Assembly: GCA_030641535.1 (NCBI GenBank)
Contig: DAOWHG010000089.1
Span: 1-8,263, forward strand
Reading direction: 5' to 3'
Origin: Mycoplasmatota bacterium
GTDB lineage: Bacteria; Bacillota_I; Bacilli_A; Izemoplasmatales; Izemoplasmataceae
DNA length: 8,263 nucleotides
Part shown: in pieces, positions 1-5,902 of the stretch
How positions within the stretch are numbered: the stretch's first letter is position 1
Layout of the letters: every line of letters starts with the position of its first letter
Position numbers and translations under genes: made by a program
Notes under the pieces: generated by a model
Seen by the model: only the letters and a program-made list of their open reading frames with translations
What the model was told of the DNA's origin: nothing
Databases searched by the model: none

Positions 1-504
1 ATTAACGGCAAAGTTGTCGATGGAGTTAATGGTTCAGCTGGTGAAATTGGCCATCTAAGAGTTATTCATGAAAACGGTAGATTATGTAATTGTGGAAATA
101 AAGGTTGTTTAGAGACTGTTGCTAGTGCTACAGGGATTAAAGCTGTGTTTGTTGAAATGTTTGAAACTAGTAACTTCACTTCAGAGTTAGTAAATGACAA
201 GTATTTAAGCGTCAAAATGATATTTGATGCAGCTAAAAGAGGAGATTCTTTATCGTTAGCTGTAGTTGATAAGATTACTTGTTATCTTAGCTACGCTTGT
301 AGTATTATAAGTGTTACTACAAATCCAAGTGTGATTATAATTGGTGGTGGAGTTTCAAATGCGGGGAGCTTTTTAATAGATAAAATAAAAAAACATTTCA
401 TTAAGATAGCTTTTGAACCAGTCAAAGAAACTTTAATTGTAAAAGCAAAATTAGGAAACGATGCAGGAATTTACGGAGCTGCATCACTCGTAATTGATGA
501 TTAA
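1..504 (+). CDS. glcK: ROK-family glucokinase, 3' part (5' end outside the window)
   Basis: This is the C-terminal 167 residues of a ROK (repressor, ORF, kinase) sugar kinase, most likely a cytosolic ATP-dependent glucokinase making glucose-6-phosphate. The frame is open from base 1, so the start and the N-terminal ATP-binding motif lie upstream of the window. Near the visible start is GEIGH, whose His is a zinc ligand of ROK kinases, followed by the zinc-binding cysteine cluster CNCGNKGCLE (C-x-C-G-x2-G-C-x-E, bases about 97-117). The ASATGI stretch right after it is typical of Bacillus-type GlcK. Further on come IIIGGGVS (the C-terminal glycine-rich part of the ATP site) and the ending LGNDAGIYGAA, also GlcK-like. 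The GTG at 145 is an internal valine codon, not a start. The gene overlaps the next one by 8 bases, so the two are probably co-transcribed. Sugar specificity is inferred from family resemblance; a related hexose kinase is possible. Confidence 0.87.
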   Translation: MNGKVVDGVNGSAGEIGHLRVIHENGRLCNCGNKGCLETVASATGIKAVFVEMFETSNFTSELVNDKYLSVKMIFDAAKRGDSLSLAVVDKITCYLSYACSIISVTTNPSVIIIGGGVSNAGSFLIDKIKKHFIKIAFEPVKETLIVKAKLGNDAGIYGAASLVIDD

Positions 505-1114
505 AGCTATATTAAATGACTTCGCAGAAAACACTTATATTATTAATGAAAAAGAAGATGCATATATAATTGATCCCGGGACAAACTATGAAAAAATCAA
601 AGAGTATTTAGATAAAAAGAAATTTAATTTAAAAGGAATTCTTTTAACACATGGACATTTTGATCATATTATCGCAGTAAATAACATTGTTAGAGATTAT
701 AATACGACAATCTACATTCATGAAAATGAAAGAGATTTCTTGTTTGATTCTAGTTTAAATTTATCAGGACTTACTTATGAAAGATTTGTTGTAGCCAACA
801 AGTCAGATGTTTCAACATTCACAGAAATTGATAAATTTAATTTAGGAAAAGAAAAAATACGAATTATACATACACCTGGACATACACGTGGTAGTGTATG
901 TTTCAAATATAAGAATTTCTTATTTAGTGGTGACACTTTGTTCAAAGGAACTATAGGAAGAACAGATTTACCAACTTCAAATACTCTAGATATTCAAAAA
1001 AGTGTTAAAAACCTAGTTCAAATTTGTAGTGATAATACGATAGTTTACCCAGGACATGGAAATTTTACAACTATTTTAAACGAAAAATACGACAACCCTT
1101 TTATAAAAGGATAA
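497..1114 (+). CDS. Metallo-beta-lactamase-fold hydrolase, YqgX/glyoxalase II-like
   Basis: A 205-residue cytosolic hydrolase of the metallo-beta-lactamase superfamily, in the small hydroxyacylglutathione-hydrolase-like group to which Bacillus YqgX belongs. All metal ligands are visible: THGHFDH at residues 51-57 (His52, His54, Asp56, His57), His129 in HTPGHTRGS, Asp146 in FSGDTLF and His187 in PGHG. The GRTDL motif and the ending NPFIKG also match that family, and the length is usual. The ATG at 497 (ATGATTAA overlap with the glucokinase stop) is preferred; a TTG at 494 would add one residue. No strong Shine-Dalgarno site stands directly before it (a GGAG lies at 475-478), which suggests translational coupling to the kinase gene. 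A glucokinase gene and yqgX also lie in the same region in Bacillus. The physiological substrate is unknown: a thioester of the glyoxalase pathway is the family expectation, not something the sequence proves. Confidence 0.9.
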   Translation: MIKAILNDFAENTYIINEKEDAYIIDPGTNYEKIKEYLDKKKFNLKGILLTHGHFDHIIAVNNIVRDYNTTIYIHENERDFLFDSSLNLSGLTYERFVVANKSDVSTFTEIDKFNLGKEKIRIIHTPGHTRGSVCFKYKNFLFSGDTLFKGTIGRTDLPTSNTLDIQKSVKNLVQICSDNTIVYPGHGNFTTILNEKYDNPFIKG

Positions 1115-1140
1115 AACAGCTAAATTTAGCTGTTTTTTTA
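1113..1140 (+). terminator. Rho-independent terminator after the MBL hydrolase gene
   Basis: A perfect 24-base palindrome (1113-1136, centre CAGCTAAATTTAGCTG) begins on the last two bases of the hydrolase stop codon and runs into seven T residues (1132-1138). It ends the glucokinase-hydrolase unit 16 bases before the first CIRCE half-site, isolating the heat-shock operon from upstream transcription. Confidence 0.9.
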
Positions 1141-1155
1141 TTTGTTTATAAAGTT

Positions 1156-1182
1156 TTAGCACTCAACACTTGACACTGCTAA
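1156..1182 (+). promoter_or_regulatory. CIRCE-like HrcA operator, upstream copy
   Basis: CIRCE consensus is TTAGCACTC-N9-GAGTGCTAA. Here the left arm TTAGCACTC (1156-1164) is perfect, the spacer is exactly 9 bases, and the right arm CACTGCTAA (1174-1182) matches 7 of 9. The -35 box TTGACA (1170-1175) lies in the spacer and first bases of the right arm, so bound HrcA would directly block sigma-factor contact. HrcA is encoded 60 bases downstream. Confidence 0.82.
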
Positions 1183-1198
1183 TAGTAAGGTGTATAAT
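1170..1198 (+). promoter_or_regulatory. Consensus housekeeping promoter of the hrcA-grpE-dnaK-dnaJ operon
   Basis: A perfect -35 TTGACA (1170-1175) and a perfect -10 TATAAT (1193-1198) are separated by 17 bases, the optimal sigma-A/sigma-70 arrangement. The predicted transcription start is near 1205, inside the left arm of the downstream CIRCE. Such a strong promoter fits a negatively controlled operon: repression by HrcA keeps it low until heat stress. Confidence 0.93.
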
Positions 1199-1202
1199 GT
1201 TG

Positions 1203-1228
1203 TTAGCAGTCAAATAAAAGAGTGCTAA
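1203..1228 (+). promoter_or_regulatory. CIRCE-like HrcA operator, downstream copy
   Basis: Left arm TTAGCAGTC (1203-1211, 8 of 9 to consensus), an 8-base spacer instead of the usual 9, and a perfect right arm GAGTGCTAA (1220-1228). It covers the predicted transcription start and ends just before the hrcA Shine-Dalgarno site, the usual place for CIRCE. The short spacer is odd and could lower affinity or reflect cooperation with the upstream copy. Confidence 0.85.
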
Positions 1229-1241
1229 AAGAGGTGAACTT

Positions 1242-2255
1242 ATGCTTTCAAAAAGACAAGAGGAAATTTTAAAACTTATTGTTGATGAGTTTGTTAAAAC
1301 AGCTGAGCCAATAGGTTCTAGAACATTATCGGATTTGCTAAATCTATCTTCTGCAACGATTAGAAATGAAATGGCAGGATTAGAGGATTTAGGATTTTTA
1401 GAGAAGACTCATACATCTAGTGGGAGAATCCCAAGTGACAAAGGGTATCATTATTATATTGAAAAACTTATAACAAATAATCAAAATTATAACGAAAGTT
1501 TTAATGTGATTGATGAATTGTTTAGTAATAAAGATATTAAAAGAGATGAAGCTATTAAACAGGCAATGAATTTACTTAGTCAACTTACTAATTATACAAC
1601 TATCGCTCTTGGAACTAATGCTTATGGATCACGTGTAAAAAAAATTGAATTAGTTCCGTTATATGAAAATGTTTGTATATTATTATTAATAACAAATAGA
1701 GGGCATGTTGAGAGTAAGGAAATAAAGATTCCTGAAAATAGTGACATGGAAGAAATGAAAAGAGTAATTGAAATTTTCAATGATATCTTATTTGATTGTC
1801 CGATTGCTCAAGTAAGTGAAAAACTTCATTATGAAATAAATGAACACAAAATTAAGGAAATACTTATTTATAACAGCACAATAATCGAAACATTCTTAGA
1901 TGCATTTACACAATTCACACAAAGCAAATATTACTTATCAGGACAAAGTAACATGTTATACCAACCTGAATTTAATGATATAAGCAGAGTGAGAGAGTTA
2001 TTATCTTTCTTTGAAAAAAATGATATTTTCAAATTAGTTGAAGATACAACAAAGACTGGAGTAACAGTAAGAATTGGTAAAGAAAATGCAATAAGTGCGA
2101 TGAGAGATTGCACGGTAATTACTGTGCCGTATGGTTTAAACGATTCTAGTAGGGGAACAATTGCCGTTGTTGGCCCGACAAGAATGGAGTATCAAAAAGT
2201 AATTCCATTAATTAAATATTTGGCGAAGCATATGTCAAAATTATATAAGGAGTAA
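1242..2255 (+). CDS. hrcA: Heat-inducible transcription repressor HrcA
   Basis: A 337-residue DNA-binding repressor that acts as a dimer on CIRCE operators and shuts off chaperone genes until unfolded proteins draw away the chaperonin GroEL, which in known systems keeps HrcA active. The N-terminal winged helix (about residues 1-70) carries the family's hallmark stretches: QEEILKLIVDEF, PIGSRTL, SSATIRNEMAGLE (recognition helix) and FLEKTHTSSGRIPSDKGY. The central GAF-like and dimerisation regions follow, ending in PYGLNDSSRGTIAVVGPTRMEY, a conserved HrcA C-terminal pattern. Length matches the family (about 340). The ATG is well placed behind GAGGTG (1231-1236, 5-base gap). It is the first gene of the operon; its TAA is directly adjacent to the grpE start region, and its last codons contain the grpE Shine-Dalgarno site. 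The two CIRCE-like sites upstream indicate autoregulation. Confidence 0.97.
   Translation: MLSKRQEEILKLIVDEFVKTAEPIGSRTLSDLLNLSSATIRNEMAGLEDLGFLEKTHTSSGRIPSDKGYHYYIEKLITNNQNYNESFNVIDELFSNKDIKRDEAIKQAMNLLSQLTNYTTIALGTNAYGSRVKKIELVPLYENVCILLLITNRGHVESKEIKIPENSDMEEMKRVIEIFNDILFDCPIAQVSEKLHYEINEHKIKEILIYNSTIIETFLDAFTQFTQSKYYLSGQSNMLYQPEFNDISRVRELLSFFEKNDIFKLVEDTTKTGVTVRIGKENAISAMRDCTVITVPYGLNDSSRGTIAVVGPTRMEYQKVIPLIKYLAKHMSKLYKE
2247..2252 (+). promoter_or_regulatory. Shine-Dalgarno site of grpE, inside the hrcA 3' end
   Basis: AAGGAG sits in the last hrcA codons. Two ATG codons follow in tandem: 2256 (3-base gap, too short) and 2259 (6-base gap, good). The spacing favours 2259 as the grpE start. 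Confidence 0.75.
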
Positions 2256-2258
2256 ATG

Positions 2259-2816
2259 ATGACAAAGAAAAAAAACAAGGAACAGGTTTCTGATTCAGTA
2301 ACAAAAGAAGAATTACAGGAAGATATTGTTGAAGAAATAATTGACGCTGTAAAAGAAAAAACACCAGAAGATATAATTCTTGAATTAGAGAGTAAAATTA
2401 AAGAGTTACAAAATGCTCTTTTAAGAGAAAAGGCAGATTTAGAAAATACCAAAAAACGTCTTGAAAAAGAACGCGTATTGGAAAGAAAGTATGCAGCAAT
2501 GAGTGTTTGTAAAGGATTATTAACACCACTTGATCATTTCAATCTTGCTCTGAAACATGAACCAACTGACGAAGCAAGCGAAAAAATCTTTCAAGGATTT
2601 ATAATGATAAGGGATCAATTAAATAAAGCCTTAGAAGATGAAGGAGTTAGTATAGTTGATGCTTTAAATGAAGAGTATGATCCAAATTATCATCAAGCAA
2701 TAATGACTGAATTAGTAAATGGAAAAGAGAGTAATATAGTATTAGAAGTTTTACAAGAAGGATATATGTTTAAAGATAGACTAATAAGACCCGCAATCGT
2801 AAAGATTAGCGAATAA
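2259..2816 (+). CDS. grpE: Nucleotide exchange factor GrpE
   Basis: A cytosolic homodimeric co-chaperone that releases ADP from DnaK. The product has 185 residues from ATG 2259 (186 if the adjacent ATG at 2256 is used; Shine-Dalgarno spacing favours 2259). The order is typical: a charged, low-complexity N-terminus of about 40 residues rich in Lys and Glu; a long coiled-coil helix (ELESKIKELQNALLREKADL onward) with the conserved tract ENTKKRLEKER; a short helical bundle; and the C-terminal beta-wing that contacts the DnaK ATPase domain, with YDPNYHQAIM and the family signature GYMFKDRLIRPAIVKIS. The length is usual for Firmicutes. It lies between hrcA (no intergenic gap) and dnaK (16 bases), consistent with one transcript from the CIRCE promoter. 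Confidence 0.96.
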   Translation: MTKKKNKEQVSDSVTKEELQEDIVEEIIDAVKEKTPEDIILELESKIKELQNALLREKADLENTKKRLEKERVLERKYAAMSVCKGLLTPLDHFNLALKHEPTDEASEKIFQGFIMIRDQLNKALEDEGVSIVDALNEEYDPNYHQAIMTELVNGKESNIVLEVLQEGYMFKDRLIRPAIVKISE

Positions 2817-2832
2817 TAAGGAGTGAATAAAA

Positions 2833-4662
2833 ATGGGTAAAATTATAGGAATTGATTTAGGAACTACAAATTCATGTGTAGCTATCATGGAAGGTGGCGA
2901 AGCTAAAGTAATCGCTAATGCAGAAGGTGTACGTACTACTCCATCGGTAGTAGCATTTAAAAATGGAGAAATCCAAGTAGGAGAAGTTGCAAAAAGACAA
3001 GTTATAACTAATCCTGATACAGTAACATCTATTAAAAGAAAAATGGGAACAAGCTATAAAGCTAAAGTAAACGGAAAAGAATATACACCACAAGAAATTT
3101 CAGCAATGATTCTTCAAAACATGAAAAAAACAGCTGAAGATTATTTAGGTCATAAAGTGACTGAAGCAGTAATTACTGTTCCAGCTTACTTCAATGATGC
3201 TGAAAGACAAGCAACAAAAGATGCTGGTAAAATTGCAGGACTGGAAGTTAAACGTATTATTAATGAACCAACTGCAGCAGCACTAGCTTATGGAATTGAT
3301 AAAAAAGACAAATCACAAACTGTTTTAGTATATGACCTTGGTGGTGGAACATTTGATGTTTCTATATTAGATTTAGCTGAGGGAACTTTTGAAGTTATAT
3401 CAACAGCCGGAAATAACCGTCTTGGAGGAGATGATTTTGATCATAAAATTATGGACTTCCTAGTAACTGAATTTAAAAAAGAAACTTCTGTTGATTTATC
3501 AAAAGATAAAATGGCAATGCAACGATTAAAAGATGCATCTGAAAAAGCTAAAAAAGACTTAAGTGGAATTACATCAGTACAAATTTCATTACCATTCATT
3601 AGTGCTGGGCCAAGTGGACCTGTCCATTTAGAACAAACACTATCACGTGCAAAATTTAATGAACTTACAGCTGACCTTGTTGAAAAAACAATGGGACCAG
3701 TTAGAAGAGCATTAAAAGATGCTTCAATGACAAAAAATGATATTGATCAAATTTTACTTGTTGGTGGATCAATTAGAATTCCTGCAGTTCAAGATGCAAT
3801 TAAAGGTGAACTAGGGAAAGAACCAAATAAAACTGTTAACCCTGATGAAGTAGTAGCAATGGGTGCTGCAATTCAAGGTGGAGTATTATCAGGTGATGTT
3901 AAAGATGTATTATTATTAGATGTTACACCTTTATCACTTGGAATTGAAACATTGGGTTCTGTATTTACAAAACTAATTGAAAGAAATACAACAATTCCAA
4001 CATCTAAATCACAAATATTCTCAACAGCAGCTGCAAATCAACCAGCTGTAGACTTACATGTTCTTCAAGGTGAAAGACCTATGGCAAATCAAAATAAAAC
4101 GCTTGGAAGATTCCAATTAACTGATATTCCACCAGCACCACGTGGTATACCACAAATCGAAGTTACATTTGATATTGATGCAAATGGTATCGTAAATGTT
4201 AAAGCTAAAGATTTAGGAACTGGTAAATCTCAAAGTATTACTATCCAAAATGACGCAGGACTTACAGATGAAGATATTGAAAAAATGGTAAGAGAAGCTG
4301 AAGAAAATGCTGAAGCTGACAAACTATTAAAAGAAGAAGCTGATTTAAGAAATGAAGCTGATCAATTAATCTTTGCAACATCTAAAGCAATCACAGACTT
4401 AGGTGATAATGTAACTGAGGATGAGAAAAAGCAAGCTGAAGACAAAACTGAAGAACTTAAAAAAGCTTTAGAAGGTAATGATTTAGAAGAAATTAAAACA
4501 AAAAAAGAAGAACTAAATACATTGGCTCAAGCCTTAGCTACAAAAGCATATGAAAAAGCACAAGCGGAAGCTGAAGCAGCATCAGGTGCTAATGGAGCAG
4601 AACAACAAGATGAGACAAGCAATGACGATGATATCGTTGATGCAGAATACGAAGAAGTATAG
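2833..4662 (+). CDS. dnaK: Molecular chaperone DnaK (Hsp70)
   Basis: A 609-residue ATP-dependent chaperone that binds exposed hydrophobic peptides in the cytosol with DnaJ and GrpE. The nucleotide-binding domain (about 1-357) shows signature 1 GIDLGTTNSC (from residue 6), NEPTAAALAYG (144-154) and signature 2 DLGGGTFDVSI (168-178). The interdomain linker DVLLL (358-362) is followed by the substrate-binding domain (DVTPLSLGIET..., GIVNVKAKD) and a helical lid. The acidic tail ends DDDIVDAEYEEV. The ATPase domain lacks the roughly 24-residue insertion of proteobacterial DnaK, as in Gram-positive bacteria. The third Hsp70 signature reads LLVGGSIRIPAVQ: Ile314 replaces the usual Thr (see findings). 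The start is set by AAGGAG (2818-2823), 9 bases upstream. It is third in the operon and is followed by a stable hairpin before dnaJ. Confidence 0.98.
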   Translation: MGKIIGIDLGTTNSCVAIMEGGEAKVIANAEGVRTTPSVVAFKNGEIQVGEVAKRQVITNPDTVTSIKRKMGTSYKAKVNGKEYTPQEISAMILQNMKKTAEDYLGHKVTEAVITVPAYFNDAERQATKDAGKIAGLEVKRIINEPTAAALAYGIDKKDKSQTVLVYDLGGGTFDVSILDLAEGTFEVISTAGNNRLGGDDFDHKIMDFLVTEFKKETSVDLSKDKMAMQRLKDASEKAKKDLSGITSVQISLPFISAGPSGPVHLEQTLSRAKFNELTADLVEKTMGPVRRALKDASMTKNDIDQILLVGGSIRIPAVQDAIKGELGKEPNKTVNPDEVVAMGAAIQGGVLSGDVKDVLLLDVTPLSLGIETLGSVFTKLIERNTTIPTSKSQIFSTAAANQPAVDLHVLQGERPMANQNKTLGRFQLTDIPPAPRGIPQIEVTFDIDANGIVNVKAKDLGTGKSQSITIQNDAGLTDEDIEKMVREAEENAEADKLLKEEADLRNEADQLIFATSKAITDLGDNVTEDEKKQAEDKTEELKKALEGNDLEEIKTKKEELNTLAQALATKAYEKAQAEAEAASGANGAEQQDETSNDDDIVDAEYEEV

Positions 4663-4669
4663 AATATAA

Positions 4670-4702
4670 ATGAGATGAAGCAGGTACTCTGCTTCATTTC
4701 AT
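4670..4702 (+). other. Stable RNA hairpin between dnaK and dnaJ, without a U-tract
   Basis: ATGAGATGAAGCAG (4670-4683) pairs with CTGCTTCATTTCAT (4689-4702) around a GTACT loop: 14 pairs including one G-U. The bases that follow (CATAAATT) are not a T-run, so it is not a standard terminator. It lies 8 bases before the dnaJ Shine-Dalgarno site. Possible roles are protection of the dnaK 3' end, an RNA processing point or partial attenuation that lowers dnaJ relative to dnaK; these are inferences. Confidence 0.75.
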
Positions 4703-4721
4703 CATAAATTGAGGTGTAATT

Positions 4722-5819
4722 ATGAGCAAAAGAGATTACTATGAAGTTCTTGGAATTGATAAAGGTGCAAATGAAACTGATGTTAAAAAAGCATATCGTA
4801 CACTTGCTAAAAAATATCATCCGGACGTTTCAAGCGAAGCAAATGCTGAAAGCAAATTTAAAGAGGTTCAAGAAGCATATGAAGTATTAAGTGATTCATC
4901 AAAAAGAGGTCAGTATGATCGTTTTGGACATCAAGCAAATAATGGACAAGGTTTCCAAAGTTCAGGATTTGATTTTGATATAAACGACATTTTCTCTAGT
5001 TTCTTCGGAGGCGGAGGTAGTCCTCGTTCTTCAAATCGTCCTAGAAAAGGACAAGATATTCAAAAGAGAATGAATATATCTTTTAATGAATCAATTTTTG
5101 GAGCTAAAAAGCATATTAGAGTCATGGTACACGATGAGTGTCATACTTGTCATGGTACAGGTGCATTCTCTAAAAGTGATGTTAAAACATGTAGTCGTTG
5201 TAATGGAAAAGGTACTGTTGTTGTTCAACAACAATCACTTTTCGGTACAACTAGAACTCAAACAACTTGTCCTGTATGTAACGGAAAAGGAAAAGAAGTT
5301 ACTAAAAAATGTACTACTTGTCATGGAGAAGGTATCGAATCACATAGCAAAGAAATTGAAGTTAAAGTTCCAATTGGAATCGATACTGGACAACAAATTC
5401 GTTTAGAAAGTTATGGAAATAAAGGCTTTAACGGAGGTCCTTCAGGTGATTTATACATCCTATTCGATGTAAAAAGACACCCGCTTTATGAAAGACATAA
5501 TGATGATTTGATTATTGAAGTTCCTATTACATTTGTACAAGCTGCAATGGGAGATAACATAAAAGTACCAACTCCTTATGGTGATGTGAAATTAAAAGTA
5601 CCAGCAGGTACTCAAAGTAAAACAACCTTCCGTTTAAGAGGAAAAGGAGCACCAAATGTTAGAACAAAAAGACACGGTGACGAACATGTAATTATTAACG
5701 TTGTTACTCCAAATAAATTATCAAGACAACAAACCAAATTGTTTGATGAATTGGCTAAAACTGATTTAACTAAAGACTCAAGTGTTTGGGAAAAATTTAA
5801 AAAAGCTATTAAAATATAA
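4722..5819 (+). CDS. dnaJ: Chaperone protein DnaJ (Hsp40)
   Basis: A 365-residue class I (type A) J-protein that delivers substrates to DnaK and stimulates its ATPase. The N-terminal J domain (about 1-70) has the essential HPD at residues 33-35. A Gly/Phe-rich region follows (about 74-107, with FSSFFGGGGSPR). The zinc domain has all four CxxCxGxG repeats intact: CHTCHGTG (140-147), CSRCNGKG (157-164), CPVCNGKG (183-190) and CTTCHGEG (197-204). The two C-terminal peptide-binding beta domains include GGPSGDLYILFDVK and TPYGDVKLKVPAGTQ, and the length is normal. The start is fixed by GAGGTG (4711-4716) with a 5-base gap. It lies 59 bases after dnaK with a hairpin between them and no visible promoter, so it probably depends on operon read-through. 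A strong terminator follows immediately. Confidence 0.98.
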   Translation: MSKRDYYEVLGIDKGANETDVKKAYRTLAKKYHPDVSSEANAESKFKEVQEAYEVLSDSSKRGQYDRFGHQANNGQGFQSSGFDFDINDIFSSFFGGGGSPRSSNRPRKGQDIQKRMNISFNESIFGAKKHIRVMVHDECHTCHGTGAFSKSDVKTCSRCNGKGTVVVQQQSLFGTTRTQTTCPVCNGKGKEVTKKCTTCHGEGIESHSKEIEVKVPIGIDTGQQIRLESYGNKGFNGGPSGDLYILFDVKRHPLYERHNDDLIIEVPITFVQAAMGDNIKVPTPYGDVKLKVPAGTQSKTTFRLRGKGAPNVRTKRHGDEHVIINVVTPNKLSRQQTKLFDELAKTDLTKDSSVWEKFKKAIKI

Positions 5820-5821
5820 TG

Positions 5822-5852
5822 AAAAAAGATTACTTTATGTAATCTTTTTTTT
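5822..5852 (+). terminator. Rho-independent terminator after dnaJ
   Basis: AAAAAAGATTAC (5822-5833) pairs perfectly with GTAATCTTTTTT (5839-5850) around a TTTAT loop, with eight T residues at 5845-5852. It begins three bases after the dnaJ stop and closes the heat-shock operon before mtaB. Confidence 0.92.
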
Positions 5853-5858
5853 AATATA

Positions 5859-5867
5859 TGATATAAT
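5859..5867 (+). promoter_or_regulatory. Extended -10 promoter of mtaB
   Basis: TGATATAAT (TG at 5859-5860, TATAAT at 5862-5867) is a perfect extended -10 element lying 7 bases past the dnaJ terminator. No good -35 is visible at the proper distance, since that region is the terminator stem and T-run, which is tolerated by extended -10 promoters. The predicted transcription start is near 5874, giving a leader of about 30 bases before the mtaB ATG. Confidence 0.7.
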
Positions 5868-5892
5868 TTAAAATGAAAATAGAGAAGAAAGC

Positions 5893-5898
5893 AGGTGA
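5893..5898 (+). promoter_or_regulatory. Shine-Dalgarno site that sets the mtaB start
   Basis: AGGTGA stands 4 bases before the ATG at 5903, in the same register as GAGGTG before hrcA and dnaJ. The in-frame ATG at 5873 has no such site and coincides with the predicted transcription start, so 5903 is chosen. Confidence 0.8.
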
Positions 5899-5902
5899 GA
5901 TA

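Noticed and set aside
1931..2113. Minus-strand open frame within hrcA
   Set aside because: Short shadow of hrcA without its own start signals. The similar minus-strand frames at 2192-2452, 2872-3093 and 7781-8026 were rejected for the same reason.
4663..4721. The dnaK-dnaJ hairpin as a rho-independent terminator
   Set aside because: There is no T-run after the stem, unlike the three terminators in the window, and no promoter is visible for dnaJ.
4527..4820. Minus-strand open frame of 97 codons across the dnaK-dnaJ junction
   Set aside because: Antisense to conserved coding sequence and rich in Ser/Ile/Phe as expected from reversed A+T-rich codons; no promoter or ribosome site was recognised.
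5086..5406. A 106-codon open frame on the + strand inside dnaJ
   Set aside because: It lies in another frame of an intact, fully motif-supported dnaJ; its composition follows from the A+T-rich dnaJ codons and it has no family features.
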